DNA of 64,000 nt from Limonium bicolor (lineage: Eukaryota; Streptophyta; Magnoliopsida; Caryophyllales; Plumbaginaceae): the NCBI GenBank assembly GCA_023374045.1, contig CM041782.1, forward strand, positions 185,894,925 through 185,958,924, given 5' to 3'. Of the stretch, positions 1 through 12,872 are shown piece by piece. The notes beneath the pieces were generated by a model, which saw nothing but the letters and a program-made list of their open reading frames with translations, was not told the DNA's origin and ran no database searches. The translations under genes and the position numbers were made by a program. Within the stretch, counting starts at the first letter, position 1. The number at the start of each line of letters is the position of its first letter.

Positions 1-2124
1 CACAAATTCTTATAAAAAGTTTTACACTTATAATGTTTTTCACTAAGTTTCTATGTGGTGTCTCATACCTATAGCTCCCACTATTCCCAAATGTTTTCTC
101 ACCACTACAACATCATCTCCCAAGCATCTTTTCTTCCTAAACAACTCCTTGAACATCTTTACAAGTTTATAGCTCCCCATGCAACAAATCACTTCATCCT
201 TATTCACCAACATTGCACAAGTCCTAAACACAATCTCACCATGATCGTGAAATGTCCCAAAACATTCTTTTGCATTCTAAATCCTCTAGAACATTGCTTA
301 AGCCCTTTTTTACATCATTAAACCCCTTAATGCATGTTTCTTTCACTATGAAAGCACTTATCCGTCCTAAACATTTCCTAACTTACCAAACTCACTTAAA
401 ACCCTTAGAACTTCTTGTTTATTACCTAAATTTTGACATGAACTCCCCTAGAACATTACTAAACCAAAACATAATGTTTTCACCATTAAACAACCAAGAA
501 CACTAAAATCCATCAAGCACATTCTTATACACAAAACTTCACACATTTAGCACTACATCACAATATAGTGCATAATTTAAATTGCTTGGCACTTAGGCCC
601 TTAAATAACATGGCTCTTTGGCCCTTAAGATGCATTAATCATAAACACTGAATTTCCCACATTATATTTGCCTTGGACCTGCAAATACACTCAACAACAC
701 ATATACCTTTTACTAAGCCTTTGAGAACATTTTACTAAGTCATTCACCATTGGCTCCTTAGATCATTTTAATAAGCAACATAAGCTCATTCCTCCTAAGA
801 CTTTAAACCACATTAGGTTAGCACATTTACCTTTTTTTTTCCTCACAACTTCTTTCTTGTTTCCTTGTCTAAACCGGCAGGGCTTTTGATTGTTTGTCAA
901 CTTCTAAACATTATACAAATGATAAAATGAGTATACAAGCTTTATGGTTCATCTCATTGTAAACCCTAGATTATACATTGTTTTAAAAACATTAAGATAG
1001 TTGTTTTACCTTAGAACTTGAAGAGAGTTTGAATATATATCAAGAGAGGACTCCACCTAGTCCTTGAAAGGTTAAAATGAAGCTAGAACAAGGCCACATA
1101 AGGACACCATTAAGGGTGATTTTTGGACAACACAAAAACATGAAGGAAACATCATTTTTCTTTGAGTTTCCTTACCTTGAAGAAAAGGAGAACAATAATA
1201 TGTGAAAAGATGAGCTCAAGCTCCTCCCATGGAGATTCTTCTTGGCACCAAAATGGAGCTCTTGAGATTTTGAAAGGATAGAATTGAAGAGCTTGATGAG
1301 AGGAAGAGAATGGTGGTCTTAGAATTTGATTTGGCAAAATAAGCTAGGAGATACAAGTGGTCAAAGATGGAGTTTTGGTGTGTACTATTGCAAACCAAGA
1401 ATGGAGAGCAAGAAGAGATAGAAGAGAGCTTGAAGACGTGTGAAATGAAGAGGGAAATGAGAGAATGAAGTTTAAGTCTACTTTTAAGAGATATTTATAT
1501 GTTAAAGTAAATAGTACTTAAGTAGTCATCTTTTATTTGTTTAACAAAATAACAAGAGTGGTGACTCACCACTAAGAAAACCGGCCCCCTTAATGTTACT
1601 AAGGGCATTTTAGTCTTTGTTGGCCAATTTAAATACTTATACAAACATATGTTACAAACTAGCTTATTTTAGCTACTATTCACTAAAACAAGGCACATAG
1701 ATGTGAAATTTTTGATTTCCCATTGATATAGACTTCCAAATGTGATAATATATAGTACACATGTTAATTAAAGAGTAATGATGGACATTTAGCCATTCGA
1801 AACTCATTTACAAGACAATTTTTCAAAAATGTGCTTTAAGACTCCTTAAAGCACATTTTGTGTTTTAACTTGTTTTCAAGCTTGGTTTTCTTTGGTAATT
1901 GGTTTAATATGTTCATTAGTATATAAATAAGGTCTTGGTAAGCTCATTAGGTCTTACCCAAGCTTATCCCAAGCTTAGAGCACATTTTAGCCCTAATTGA
2001 CTTTAAGGCATTTATATGTGTTTTCTATGGTTTAAATTGTTTACTAATGTTTCTAAGACTCTTTTTAGTCTTAATATACCATATTTAAATGTTTAAACAA
2101 CACACTAAGGTTTGGGGTATTTCA
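1..2124 (-). mobile_element. LTR of family L2, right-hand portion
   Basis: Non-coding, AT-rich. It ends at 2124 with GGGGTATTTCA, the reverse complement of the LTR start TGAAATACCCC seen in the other long elements here. The stretch from about 1680 to 1860 is nearly identical to about 63600-63770 in the second L2 LTR, which shows family membership. What follows at 2125 is LARD internal sequence, not a PPT, so I read 2124 as the outer end of a minus-strand element whose body lies left of the window. Small open frames here (for example 55-321) have no recognisable product and look incidental. Confidence 0.7.
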
Positions 2125-2327
2125 GTAGAGCATGGAACTAAGTAATTAAGGAACTCCAAGAGTGAAGAAGCACCTAAATGACCGACAGTCATGTCGAGAT
2201 GAATGAAAAGCGGCTCTAAGAAGTAGTTATCCAACTAAAGGATTAAGGAAGAGCCGACAAGGCTACCAAATACAATGTGAAAAATACCATGACTGGTATG
2301 AGTTAACCTAAAAACCGCCTGTACCGC

Positions 2328-2347
2328 GCACTTGCCACGGCAAGTGC
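2328..2347 (+). repeat. Perfect 20-nt inverted repeat in LARD internal region
   Basis: GCACTTGCC and GGCAAGTGC flank a 2-nt centre. Read in element sense, the same 20 bases occur in LARD-A at 54110-54129. A GC-rich palindrome about 0.9 kb downstream of the PBS could be an RNA dimerisation or packaging hairpin; that function is inference. Confidence 0.7.
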
Positions 2348-3057
2348 ATTAATAACAGGACAACTAAGAGGAACTTTAACAAGCAATAAGTACTTAACAA
2401 AGTACGAGGAGGGCTAAGGAAGCCAATATAACACCACAGACCCTAAGAATTGTGAAACGAAACCTTGAAAAGGCATAACGGCCTGATCATTGCATAAAGA
2501 GCATACCAGTTGGCGAGAAGCCATATCTGGTAAGAAGCAACCGGCCTTGAAATGCTGTGGAGATTTTACTTTCAAGACTCAAACCTTTCTTTCAAACACA
2601 AAATTTTCCAAAATCCCCAAATTTTAAAACCAAACTAAAGAACCACGGTAAGTTATCATAGGACGATATAAGAGGAGTTGGCAACAGAATACTTCACCTA
2701 GGCGTGTGACAGACCAGTTATGAGTTAGTCGGGTAAGTGACAACGTATCAATAAGATACTCCATGTATGTATACAAGTAGAGTACGGAACACGGGAAGTA
2801 GCCCACTCCATACTACGGACGAAAGATCCAATCCAACCAAGACAGTGGACACCTCGAATGATCGATGAACCCAGAGAAGCTTACCAAGCTAAAGGAGTCA
2901 AGAACCCAATAAGGTGACGGACCTAAGGATATAACGTTAATAAGTGCGAGAAGCACAGAGTATTAAGTATATACATTGGATATGTCTCAGGAATCAAGGA
3001 GGAAATACCTAATAACTGGAATGAATACCAGTGTAAGCAATAAGATGAATGCCTTAA

Positions 3058-3270
3058 ATGATCATATCAATGTTTGATAAACGGGGTAGGATTCCCACGA
3101 CATACCTCACCGAGGAGAATAACGACCTGACCAAGAAGTTAAAGGAAAAAGAATCAATGGTCTACCTAAGAATGGGAGGCATTACAACCCTAAACGGGAT
3201 AGTTCGAGTTATACATAGCCGCAAGGCGAAGTCGCAACTGAACATAACCATAAGTACAAGCCAGATGTAA
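3058..3270 (+). other. Small LARD open frame, 70 codons
   Basis: This frame shares its N-terminal part (around DKR-RIPT-YLTEENNDLT) and its C-terminal part (SRKAKSQLNITISTSQM) with the 68-codon frame of LARD-A at 53154-53360. The middle of the two frames differs because of indels. No domain or signal is recognised. It may simply be a well-preserved non-coding segment that stays open by chance, so I do not call it a gene. Confidence 0.25.
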
Positions 3271-4962
3271 TGGCATTACATAGTAACACCCAGGAGAAAT
3301 CCGTGAAGGGTGCTGGAGTCAACAATAGTTGAACGAAACATCGTGTTGGTAACACAAGTGTAAGCGAACACTCGGGTAGAACCCGAAGGGATCCCACGTA
3401 ACACGGGATACCCTAAATTGCTAGAGGGCATGAAATAATACCAAGATACTTAAAGGGCCTTCTAGATACAGAAGTGTGATAGACAGCTATGTCAAACAGC
3501 CCAGCAATGCCTCCAAATCAGTTAATGGTGTACGGAGGAGCAGACATTGTATAAACAGCCGCACAGAACATGGCTCGAGGTAAAGTGGCTTGCAAGCCGG
3601 AAAAACCAACTACCGTTCGTAGATTTAAACGTACAAAACCTATGCATAAAGGCATAAAAGAAACGGTGGAGAATGAACCACTACCTCAGAGTGGGGACAC
3701 CACTTGTTATTATGGGCCCTATGGAGTGGTAATTGCGTGAATCCTCCAGAGAAAGGCTACCACCTATGTATGTAATGTGAAACCGCTAGAGCGGTGTAAT
3801 GAAACTTGAGCATGTGTTAATTGCCAAGGAGTAAGTTGAACAGAGATAGTATGCAGAAAGGCTTTGATAGCAGTGGAAGGAAACCAATAGGGTAATCGAA
3901 TGAGTAGTAAACACTGTATGTGTGCAATGTGAATTGCCGAGTAAACAATTCGCAGTAAGCGTAGAGAGTCTAGTGTAGTATATCATATGGAGCCAAGTGA
4001 ATGGCAAGCCATAATATAAATGGCGGGAATACATGAGCGGAAGCTAAACTAGTAGCGGATGCCATTGTGTAAGCGAATGCTGTAATGAGTAAGAACATGG
4101 TACGCAGTGAGCGACCATTGTAAGAGTGTAATCAGATAGTGATATGTAGCTGATGAGAAAAGATAGTAAAGGAGACATGTTCATTCCTATCTCATGGGTG
4201 ATTTACTGCCAAGCGTTTACGCTTCTGCACTATGTATGACTTAGTGTTTTGGTATTGCACTTATGCGGTAATGATCTTATGGGATGGCTAGGAACTTGAG
4301 AATTGTCAACGGAACCTGTTGAACAAAAACCTAAAGAAATAACCGTGCGGCCGTTGGCCAAAGATGCACGAGGAACGTGGGCAGTAACCCACAGGGCCCA
4401 GGATCGATGGATGGTAAATACAGAGTAGTATGAATGAAGAACTCTGGTAAAGAAACAAGTAAACAAACATAAAAAAATTTTAAATGAGGAAGCACTACAT
4501 ACTAAGTAGTAGCTTGACCTCAACCGATAGTAAGTCGGAAAAAGGAAAGTGAATAATCACGAAAGTATACAATGTTATAAGAAATAGATTTCCAAAGAAC
4601 TGGAGAGAAAATCTATAACTCATCGAATTCGCATACGGTAAGAGATACCACGCGATGATTGAGAAACCTTTATTCCCAAGTCAAAAAGGGATAAAAAGGG
4701 AGTGAATAATACATTGAGAATACCAAAGGGCGAATTAAGCTCTAGTTACCGATCACACATCAGGAGCCAGTGGGCTGTAATTCAAGGTTAAGTATACCTG
4801 GCAAACCTGGGTAAATGGCTAATCATAAACACCTTGAAGCCTTAGAGGCTAGAACCAAACCCGGTTATGAGTAAATTAACCGCATTGAAGTTAAAACACT
4901 TCATGACACCTGAATTAGTGAACCAATGTTTAGTGATAACATATGGTCGATTATGCGGGCGT

Positions 4963-4983
4963 AACCCCTTTTAAGGGGGGTAG
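4963..4983 (+). promoter_or_regulatory. Internal PPT-like block of LARD-B
   Basis: A pyrimidine/purine palindrome (CCCCTTTTAAGGGGGG followed by TAG) preceded by GGGCGTAA. Equivalent blocks lie in LARD-A (51568-51587), Y (39179-39195) and G2 (12873-12892), each upstream of the terminal PPT position. It resembles a second polypurine tract. Confidence 0.5.
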
Positions 4984-5167
4984 GGCGAGAAACCGCTTAG
5001 AGTATGTTTTACGTATAGGTGCATAAACTACTATGTTCATAGCACAAAGGAAATTGTTTTGATGATTGGAGCTCATGTTACATAAACATGCGTACCCATT
5101 CATTATGTAATTCTGGTTATTGGGCATGAGTGATGCGAGTAACATGTTAGTAATATTTATGAACAAG

Positions 5168-5839
5168 AGGAGTAGAGAAACTCCTGGGAATGAGAATCCC
5201 TATAATATACGTCTACTATGATTAGACATGAGTTATGATGAGCGAGAATCGGTATGAAACCGATGTGTAACCTTGTAGGGAGTGAGTTCCCTAGGTGATT
5301 TATTTGAGAATGATTGATGGAGTGAGTTCCATCCTTTGGAGTTGTTATGTTGTGTGTTTTAAATTGAGTAACAATTTGAGAAAATTGAGTAACACCCGGA
5401 CCACCCCAAAGTCATTAGAAACATCGAGAGTGATGCTTCTAGACTAATATACATATTGTTATTATAACTCCGAGAGAGGAGTGTATGTGAATGTAAGTAG
5501 TCCGAGAGTAGTCGAACCTATGTAAAAGAGTTAGGAACTAAGAGAGAGTTCCGTGATCTAGTTGAACCTTCCCACCATGCTAGACCAGAGTAGGGTCGAA
5601 ACCGGGGAAGTAAGACTATGCTTGAGAGCCATGAGTTTTGGCCAAAGTATGTATTAAGAGTAATAAGCGTGACGTAGGAGACCTGTAGTGCCTCGAGAAT
5701 CTACGAGAGCTTGACAATAATTAACCCAAGAGCGTGGGTGAGAAAATGAGTATAAGTAACCTGAGGGAATGGGTGAGTATAAAATTAGTAGCCCAAAAGA
5801 ATGGGTGTGTATATGAATAAGTAACCCGAGAGAGCGGGT
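5168..5839 (+). repeat. Train of short hairpins with similar purine-rich loops
   Basis: At least eleven inverted repeats with 4-6 bp stems, most with 5-7 nt purine-rich loops: 5168-5185 (loop AGAGAA), 5186-5200 (ATGAGAA), 5211-5227, 5248-5264 (ATGAA), 5277-5292 (GTGAGT), 5316-5333 (GTGAGT), 5467-5482 (GAGAGA), 5534-5552 (AAGAGAG), 5724-5739 (AGAGCG), 5792-5805 (AAAGAA), 5824-5839 (AGAGAG). The stem sequences are almost all different. The train crosses from internal-derived into LTR-derived sequence, and most members have a counterpart in LARD-A. Confidence 0.75.
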
Positions 5840-6484
5840 GAGATACTGAATGAGTAAACAAGGCATAGTGAGGTATAACCCTCAAGGCCTAAGAGCAACA
5901 GATATAACTAACAACCTTGTTATGTTAGTTAGGAATTGTGTTTTGTGGTTGGATGTAGATTCCTTGAGTAATACACATATATATTGTATTGCTCTGATGC
6001 ATGTTGTTTGACTAAAATGAACTCCATGTATATCCAACAAAGTAGTCGGCGTACCCCGGTTAGCGCTCGGGGTATGCGAATTTCATATGCAGCGTTAAGC
6101 TGATCCCCTAGGGGCAACGTTTTTATTTTTTAGGTACACCAAAGATGTTTCTGTTCGAGAGTAGGACGGGGTCGGTGGGTAGCATGGGTAGTTATATTTA
6201 ATTACTTATGTATTGAAAGTGGTGTAAGACCGAATGTGTTGTCGGCATCCATATATTGTAGACTTGGTATAGTAAAGAAGTGAGTTGAGTATTGTATTTG
6301 TATTGTGTATTTGGTTGTTCCAGTTCATCAGACCGTTACGGTATGTAAGAAAGGCCTGGTTAGCCGTATGGGTGGCTAACGGTGTTGTTTCACCCCTCGT
6401 TGTAATTAGAATTATGCTGCGTGAGTAAGGGCATTTAGTGACAGTTTAAGAGGTAATGACGAGCTTAACGGTTGGGGTGTTACA
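5400..6484 (+). mobile_element. LARD-B 3' LTR remnant
   Basis: Homologous in reverse complement to the first ~1.1 kb of the LARD-A left LTR (45758-46890). The 5' three quarters of this LTR are missing through the deletion near 5395-5408. It ends TGTTACA at 6484 and carries the three-hairpin module at 6049-6137. Confidence 0.75.
6049..6137 (+). ncRNA. Three-hairpin LTR module, LARD-B copy
   Basis: H1 is 6049-6057 paired with 6069-6077 (9 bp with one G-U; the loop contains GTTAGC). H2 is 6090-6102 (CAGC, GCTG). H3 is 6105-6114 (CCCC-TA-GGGG). An oligo-T run follows, then AGGTAC at 6132-6137. The order H1-H2-H3-T-run recurs in the solo LTR, Y, both LARD-A LTRs and L2, and G2 has H2-H3, with stem sequences changed but pairing kept. 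An RNA element is inferred; transcription is not shown. Confidence 0.6.
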
Positions 6485-7720
6485 GTAAAATATATGAGGA
6501 AGTCCTGTAAGGTCATATATGTGTGTTAAAACTTGGAAAGAAGGGAAATTGTGTTTAAGTGTGGTTTTGGGTGTTTTGTTGCTTGGTTCAGCCTTGAAAG
6601 TTTTGGAATGATATTAGTTTGTCTATTTATCAGAAAATATGATGTGGATATCTTAACCCCTTTCCTAAGGATGATTGTGTTGTAATATTCTTCTAGAAGG
6701 TTTTGGAAATGATTTTTGAGTTATCCTTGTGTTGAATGTTGATTTATGACTGATAAGAGATTGAGCTGGTTTCTGGAGAGTGAATGGTATATTCATGGGA
6801 GGAGCTTATTATTACATGAATTGTGAAGAATCTGTTTAAGAGTTTTACTAATTATGTTGATCAAGATTATGAATGTTGGATTGGAAATTGTGTTGTGTGT
6901 GATACTATATGATTGTGGACTTGCTGATTGGTTGGATGGTGATATTGAGAAAGGCTATGGTTAGCCTCATTGTGAAAGAGCTATTTGAGCAGCAGAATAT
7001 TAAGTCATTTTATGGCTTGTCGTATTGGCGACTGATTATTAGACTCCTACCAATGAATTGGGGTCGTCCTATGATCTACTCTTTGAGCTATGGTTAGCCT
7101 TAGGGGGTGTGCACACTTAAGGACATAGGGCCAGAGAATTGAGATTTATGGATTTCACTTTGTGATTCCAGTGGGGTGTTGAGATTTTACCGATTCACGA
7201 GGTACGAATGTGATGGTATTCCAAGGGCAGGTAAACTCTTCTGTGTGATATACTCTTATTGCATGCCTCTGCTTGTGTGATGATGTTGGATGCTTACTTG
7301 TTATGCAAAGAGTTTTAAAGAAAAAATGAATTTTACAGGGTGTGATATTTGTTACTCAGCTTTGCTGACGTTTTCTGGTTTGTGCCTGTGGCCCCTTTGT
7401 GTGATTGCTTGCTGGCCACAAATTTGTGTTTATGGTTGCAGGTGAAGTTGATTCTTTGTGTGATAATGCTCTTGAGCTTGGGACCAGGGAACACGCCAAC
7501 ATAATTAGGAATTTTATTTACTTGTAAGTGGAAAACTCCTTGGAGCATGTTCCAGGAGTTAGGTTGTAGGTGGATTAGCCTTAGCATCCACACTAGTTGG
7601 TGTGGGTGTGGCGGTAGCACTCCGGTTTGGCATAGGTGTTATTTAGTCTTCCGCTATAAAATATTGTAGAAAGTTGTACAAAAAATAAATAAATTAGTGT
7701 GTAAAAACCGGGGTGTTACA
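6485..7720 (+). mobile_element. X: 3' end of an LTR from another retrotransposon family
   Basis: Non-coding. It ends at 7720 with GGGGTGTTACA, directly followed by sequence that continues the G2 LTR (7721 aligns near 32820). Its left side stops at the LARD-B end (6484/6485), as expected if LARD-B inserted into X. It has an H2-like hairpin (CAGCTTTGCTG, near 7350) followed by a T-rich stretch. No second copy lies in the window, so the family is not named. Confidence 0.5.
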
Positions 7721-10700
7721 ATAACAATTGTAATGTTTAAATAAACACATAACAATTCATCTCACAATATTATCACATAACCAATACCAATAATCAATAA
7801 CCAATAATCAATAACCAGTAATCCACAACCAACAATCAGTAACCAATACCAAAAGAGGTACGCGTATTAATTAACCGTACTTGTTAGTTGGCCTCATGGC
7901 CCTTATCCTTTTTACCCAACCATTTAAACTTTCCAATTAATTTCCACCTTAAGCGTCATGTTAGGACAACCCTTAATAACTTGTTAATGGACAGTAGTCC
8001 CCTGGGTTCCAATGGAACCGTTTCCAGCTGACCCTGTGGTCCTGGATTCCTTGTTTGCCTCACAAGCATCCAATTCGGCCGAAGCCTGCACCAACAGTAG
8101 TGCCCTCTGCCATCATCAAATGTGGACGATGGATTCCCTTGAGTGACTCTTGATAGTAGTCCCTCGTAGTGATCACACTGCGCAACCAGATAATCGAAAT
8201 TAACTGGATTCCTCTCTTTGTAAGTTAGCCCTTTAATCAGTGACACAAGATCCAATCCTTGAGTTAAGACTATGACAATTGACCGCCAGTTAGGTTCTTG
8301 TAATACCTAAAGGTCATCTAGTCTTGTTTGAGTTTAGATGTATAAACTTCCAGTCATAAGACGTTCGTGTAAAATAAAACGCAATGGTGTCGAGCAATAC
8401 AATATACAAGTTCATATACATAATCCACAGATATCGCTCTTTAGCAATTAAACTCACAACGTCTGGACATCAGGAAAATCCTTAGGACATTCAGGCCACA
8501 CAATAAACATACCGTTCACCGTGAAAATTGCTAGCTTGACAGTTCACGCTTAGTAGTTTCTCCCCGTATCGCTGTTATACGTACATGCAAATACCGGGTA
8601 ACGTTAATACAACTAGCACTAACTATTACAATATTGTTGATACAGAACTAATACCCGTAGTATACTAACCCCGTATGTTCTTTACTTCTCCCTGTTATTT
8701 AACAGTGGTTCGAGGTAGTTTAACAGTTCGTTATTTTATGTAACAACTACATGTGATTATGAATTTCCCCCTTATGGTATACCTCCATCACATTAATTAT
8801 ATACTCATAATTGTTTCCACTTATTTCATATATTTATACAATTATTTCATAAACTTTACATTATATTTCAAGATACATTATAGTGCTTAATTTTAATTCT
8901 TTACTTTATTAACTCACAAAACCAACCTTATAAATTCGGTAATTATAAATTGAACACACTAACTTTTATAAATTCTAAATAACCACATAAACTTTTGGTC
9001 TTAGCATATAACTTCTTATATTTACAATTTAACCCCAAAAACTTTATATAAGTTACATATTAACTTATAAATTATAGTTTTAATATTTAATTTCCTTAAA
9101 TACCAAAATGGCCCTTATATTTCTATAATTCATGTTTTCACCCTATATCCAATTCGGTTTTACATATAACAATTTATAAATTACATATTCACCCCAAAAC
9201 TTTTATAAACTTAATATTTTATGCAATAAATCATTTTAACCCAAAGATTTAGGTCAACTCTTTGACCAAAGCCTAATTTCATAATTAATACTTTAATATA
9301 CCCAGAAAATCATATGTAATTCGGTTTAACTCTATATTTTCCAGAAATTACAAACTAGCCCCAAAACTCTATAAATTGTTATTTTAACACTTAAACCCTT
9401 GTTTAATTTAACCAAAGTCCATAATATTAATTCTTAGCTTATATTATATCATAATTATACCAATAAACCCTTTAACTCTCGGCAATACCATATAGTACAC
9501 TATACTTTCCGAAATTTACAATTTGGCCACATAACTTAATAAATTAGCCATTTAAACACTTGTAGCTATTTTTAATATTCCCAAAATTTATAATATAACT
9601 TAATATACTTATATTCTTCAAAAATCACCAAATGAACTCTTTTGTTCTTGGTTTTTATAATACTTTACCATATGGTTTTAAAACTTGATTTATATCTTAT
9701 AATAAGTATATATAAATGCATATAAGCCATATAACACTTCTAAAAATTATGTTAATGACTTAGCATGATTATAAGCTCAAAATTAAGCATTTAACTCCTA
9801 GACAATTCGGCTTAAATATATATATGCATCATAATTTAATTTTGTGACACAAAAATTATATCTAAAGGTAGTAATCTTACCTTGTATGTTATAAATTATT
9901 TTCTTGGTAATATAACCTATAGTTTTCGGCTCTAATTTTATTAAGGGATGTACATAAGTTTGTACTAAAGTTTGAAGCTTAAATCAAACTTAAACTTAAT
10001 AGATTTAATTAAAGAAACTTACTCCTTAGACCAAGGTGATTCTTGTACTTGATTTCCTCTTGAATTCCAAGCTTCTCCAATGGTATCTTGGTGTAGAAGT
10101 TTTGGCCTCCATACATAGATTTAGGAGATCCAAGTGTTAGACTTCTAACAAGGATTTCTAAGTAAGATTTGGAGTAGTTTTTAAGAGTTTACCTTAAGTA
10201 GTTTGTCAAGGAATTTGTTTATGGTACACCTTAGGATGATTGGAGATCCAAGTTTCCTTCATGAAATGATGAAGAGAACATTGATTTAAAGGTTATAATT
10301 TTCGGACATGAGCTTAGGTATTTACTAAGATTTTCAAACATGAAAATACCTTAGATTAACCTTGATTACTCCTTGGTTTGATGTTGAATCAAGACAACTC
10401 CTTGGAGTACCAATGCTTGGCGAAATCTTGCAAGGTTGCTAGGATGATTCTTGCTTCAAGACTTGGTGGAAGTTGCTAGGAATTTAACACAAAAATGGAG
10501 TTTAAGATTAAATCTCCATTAATGGAGCTTGAAGCTCACAAGGAGAAGATGACTAAGGAAGAAAGAAAAAGAGGAAGAAGAGCCTTACCAAAATCGGCCA
10601 AGTGAGAGCAAATGAATGCTAGCTCACGTATGGAATTAAGAGAATAGGCAAGGAAAGAATCTTGACACAATAATGTCAAAGTTGGCTAAACTTTTCCTTA

Positions 10701-12451
10701 GTTTATTTACTTAACTCTTGGCTCCATAAAGCCTCTTAATCATCCAAGCTTTCGGCCATGTGGAGGGGAAAAGGAATGACTTTGTAAGCCACTTGAAACA
10801 AGGTGACAAGGCAAGAATACTAGGAAATTAGGTAAGGTATTTCTTTTGCATTTTCTATGTTGAATTACCCATGCTAATGTTGTCTTATTTCCTTGTAGGT
10901 TTACGACAATGTGTTGTAGGTAGTCTCTTGATTTTTGTTTATGGAAGACAAGGAATTAAGCTTAGATAGGTAGATGTCTTGCTTTGATTATTAAACAGCA
11001 AGCAAACACATTTTTTTTGGTCATTTTCGGCAACCTTGGGTGGAGAACAAGCTGCTTCATTGACATATATTAGACTAATACCCACATGTGGCTAAAGTAG
11101 ATCTAGATTTACTTAGGTATTTAATTTGGCTTTTCCTAAATTATTCTCCTTGTTTTTTTCCTGCAGGATTTCGGCAATGAAAGGCCACTTTGGACTGAGA
11201 TTATTTTGTTATAATGTCACATGGTGTTGGAGGGATGAGTCACCATGTTACATGACATTTTTTAAGCTAAATTCATGTAAAAAACAAGCTAAAAATGGCC
11301 CCTTGTGTGCCCATGTGGAATTGATTTTCAACTTGGTCTTTGTCGCATTATATTACATTAAGATCATATTGTAACATGTTATATGTCACAACATTTATTT
11401 GGTACATTTATACCAAGGTAAAAGATGAAAGTTTCTAAGGTAAAATGCTGAATTTATAGTACTTTTTGATCACAATTTCGGCCCTACTTGTGCTATGAGT
11501 TTAGCACTGGATTTTATTGATTTAGATGGTAAATGCATCCCCATTTAAGATTCCCAACTCGTGGCTCCTCAAAAAGTTCAAGGTAATAGCGTAGAACACA
11601 TTTTTACGGCACCCGAAAGTGTGTTTTTGTGCTTTAAGGATATTCTGGAAAATAAGTTGTCGCTACGAGTTCCAAGTGTTTATAAACATGTTTTATGGTC
11701 AATAATGATATGTTAAGGTGTTACATTGAGTTATATGGGGTTATATCAACTCATGACACAATTCCCGGGCTACCGGGACACTCCCAAGGCAAAACCGGAG
11801 CGTTAAGAATTTCCCCCGACCACTTTATGTATTTTAGAAAAATTAGCTCAAGCATTCTCTTTAGAATGATGAATAATGATGGTAGGAACTATAAGAATGA
11901 ATTATATAGGAGTCCGTGCCACTTCGGCACCTCTCCGGGGCATTCCCGGGGGTTTAAAGGGCCCCCAACGGGTACCTTCGAGCATTTTGTGTTTAATTGA
12001 GAATTTGGTGTGAGGACTTCATCTTAAATGTTTAATAAAGTGTTATGGTGCATTTAGAATGAATTTTAATGATTTATTTCATCTTATAAAGTGTTATGGT
12101 GCATTAAGAATGAAGTTTAATGATTTATTTCATCTTATAAAGTGTTTCTGGGGCTTTTCGGGCCTTAAGGGAGGTGTGTTGACTCTCCCGGGCATTTTGC
12201 ATTTTTATTCTGTTCTAGCTGGGGTCCTATGTTTTAATGGTCATATAATGATCCTTAATTGACTTGGTATAAGTTTTATTGTTTATATATCATAGTTAGC
12301 TCAAGGTCCGGCTTAGCGCGCATTGTTGACCTTAAGGGGTTTCGGTGTGTTTTTAACGCCTAAGTGTTTATATATTTTCTTAGGGTTTCATAATCCCCCA
12401 AATGATACTTGTTTCTCATTATTTAATTATTTAATGGTTAGGGGTATTTCA
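7721..12451 (-). mobile_element. G2 3' LTR, truncated
   Basis: Closely matches 32820-37475. It ends at 12451 with GGGGTATTTCA, followed by the element PPT. About 500 bp of the LTR's 3' end (left side) are missing, replaced by X. It is AT-rich and contains a GC-rich patch near 11760-11970 with CCGGG motifs and a GTGCC/GGCAC hairpin. The 99-codon frame at 7956-8255 recurs in the other LTR but shows no sign of protein constraint. Confidence 0.85.
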
Positions 12452-12468
12452 GTCTACCCCCTTAAAAG
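12452..12468 (-). promoter_or_regulatory. G2 polypurine tract
   Basis: On the minus strand this reads CTTTTAAGGGGGTAGAC immediately before the LTR start TGAAATACCCC. This is the standard position and composition for the plus-strand primer of a gypsy element. Confidence 0.75.
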
Positions 12469-12872
12469 GACTTCGTCCCGAAGTCACAACTTCTACTTAC
12501 TCAACCTATGAAATCAAGTTCCTCATATCTATTCACCGCATACTTATCATTCATGTGTGTCAATACCATATAATACTTATACATTCCATCAGTCATCCGA
12601 GCATATGCAATTCATACATACACATAACCTTTGCACATGACAATCAATGTAATATAACATCAATACTCTGATAGATACTGTAAACAAGTGTACTTCCATA
12701 ATCATCCAAGTGTCACATAGAACACATCAATAACCAGTCAAGTGTCACATAGAATCATTAAAATTCAATCAAGTGCACACATGCGCAACAACCAAACACA
12801 AAACCACAACCAGTATGCTCTGCATACACATACATTATCTAGACTGCAAATATGCAAGTCGCACGTGGTGCT

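Larger units (their letters stand above)
2125..6484 (+). mobile_element. LARD-B: truncated non-coding LTR retrotransposon derivative
   Basis: Reverse-complement homology to the internal region of LARD-A runs from 2125 (matching LARD-A near 54335) to about 5395 (matching near 51170). The sequence then jumps to LTR homology (LARD-A near 46880) and ends at 6484 with GGGGTGTTACA, a canonical LTR end. The 5' LTR and PBS are missing from the window; the L2 LTR interrupts the element at 2124/2125. No gag or pol can be found. Frames such as 2624-2806 and 3786-4034 have no conserved domain that I recognise. Confidence 0.75.

Noticed and set aside
7956..8255. 99-codon minus-strand frame repeated at 33069-33368
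   Set aside because: It is duplicated because both LTRs of G2 contain it. About 13 base differences give about 7 amino-acid changes, which shows no protein constraint, and no domain is recognised.
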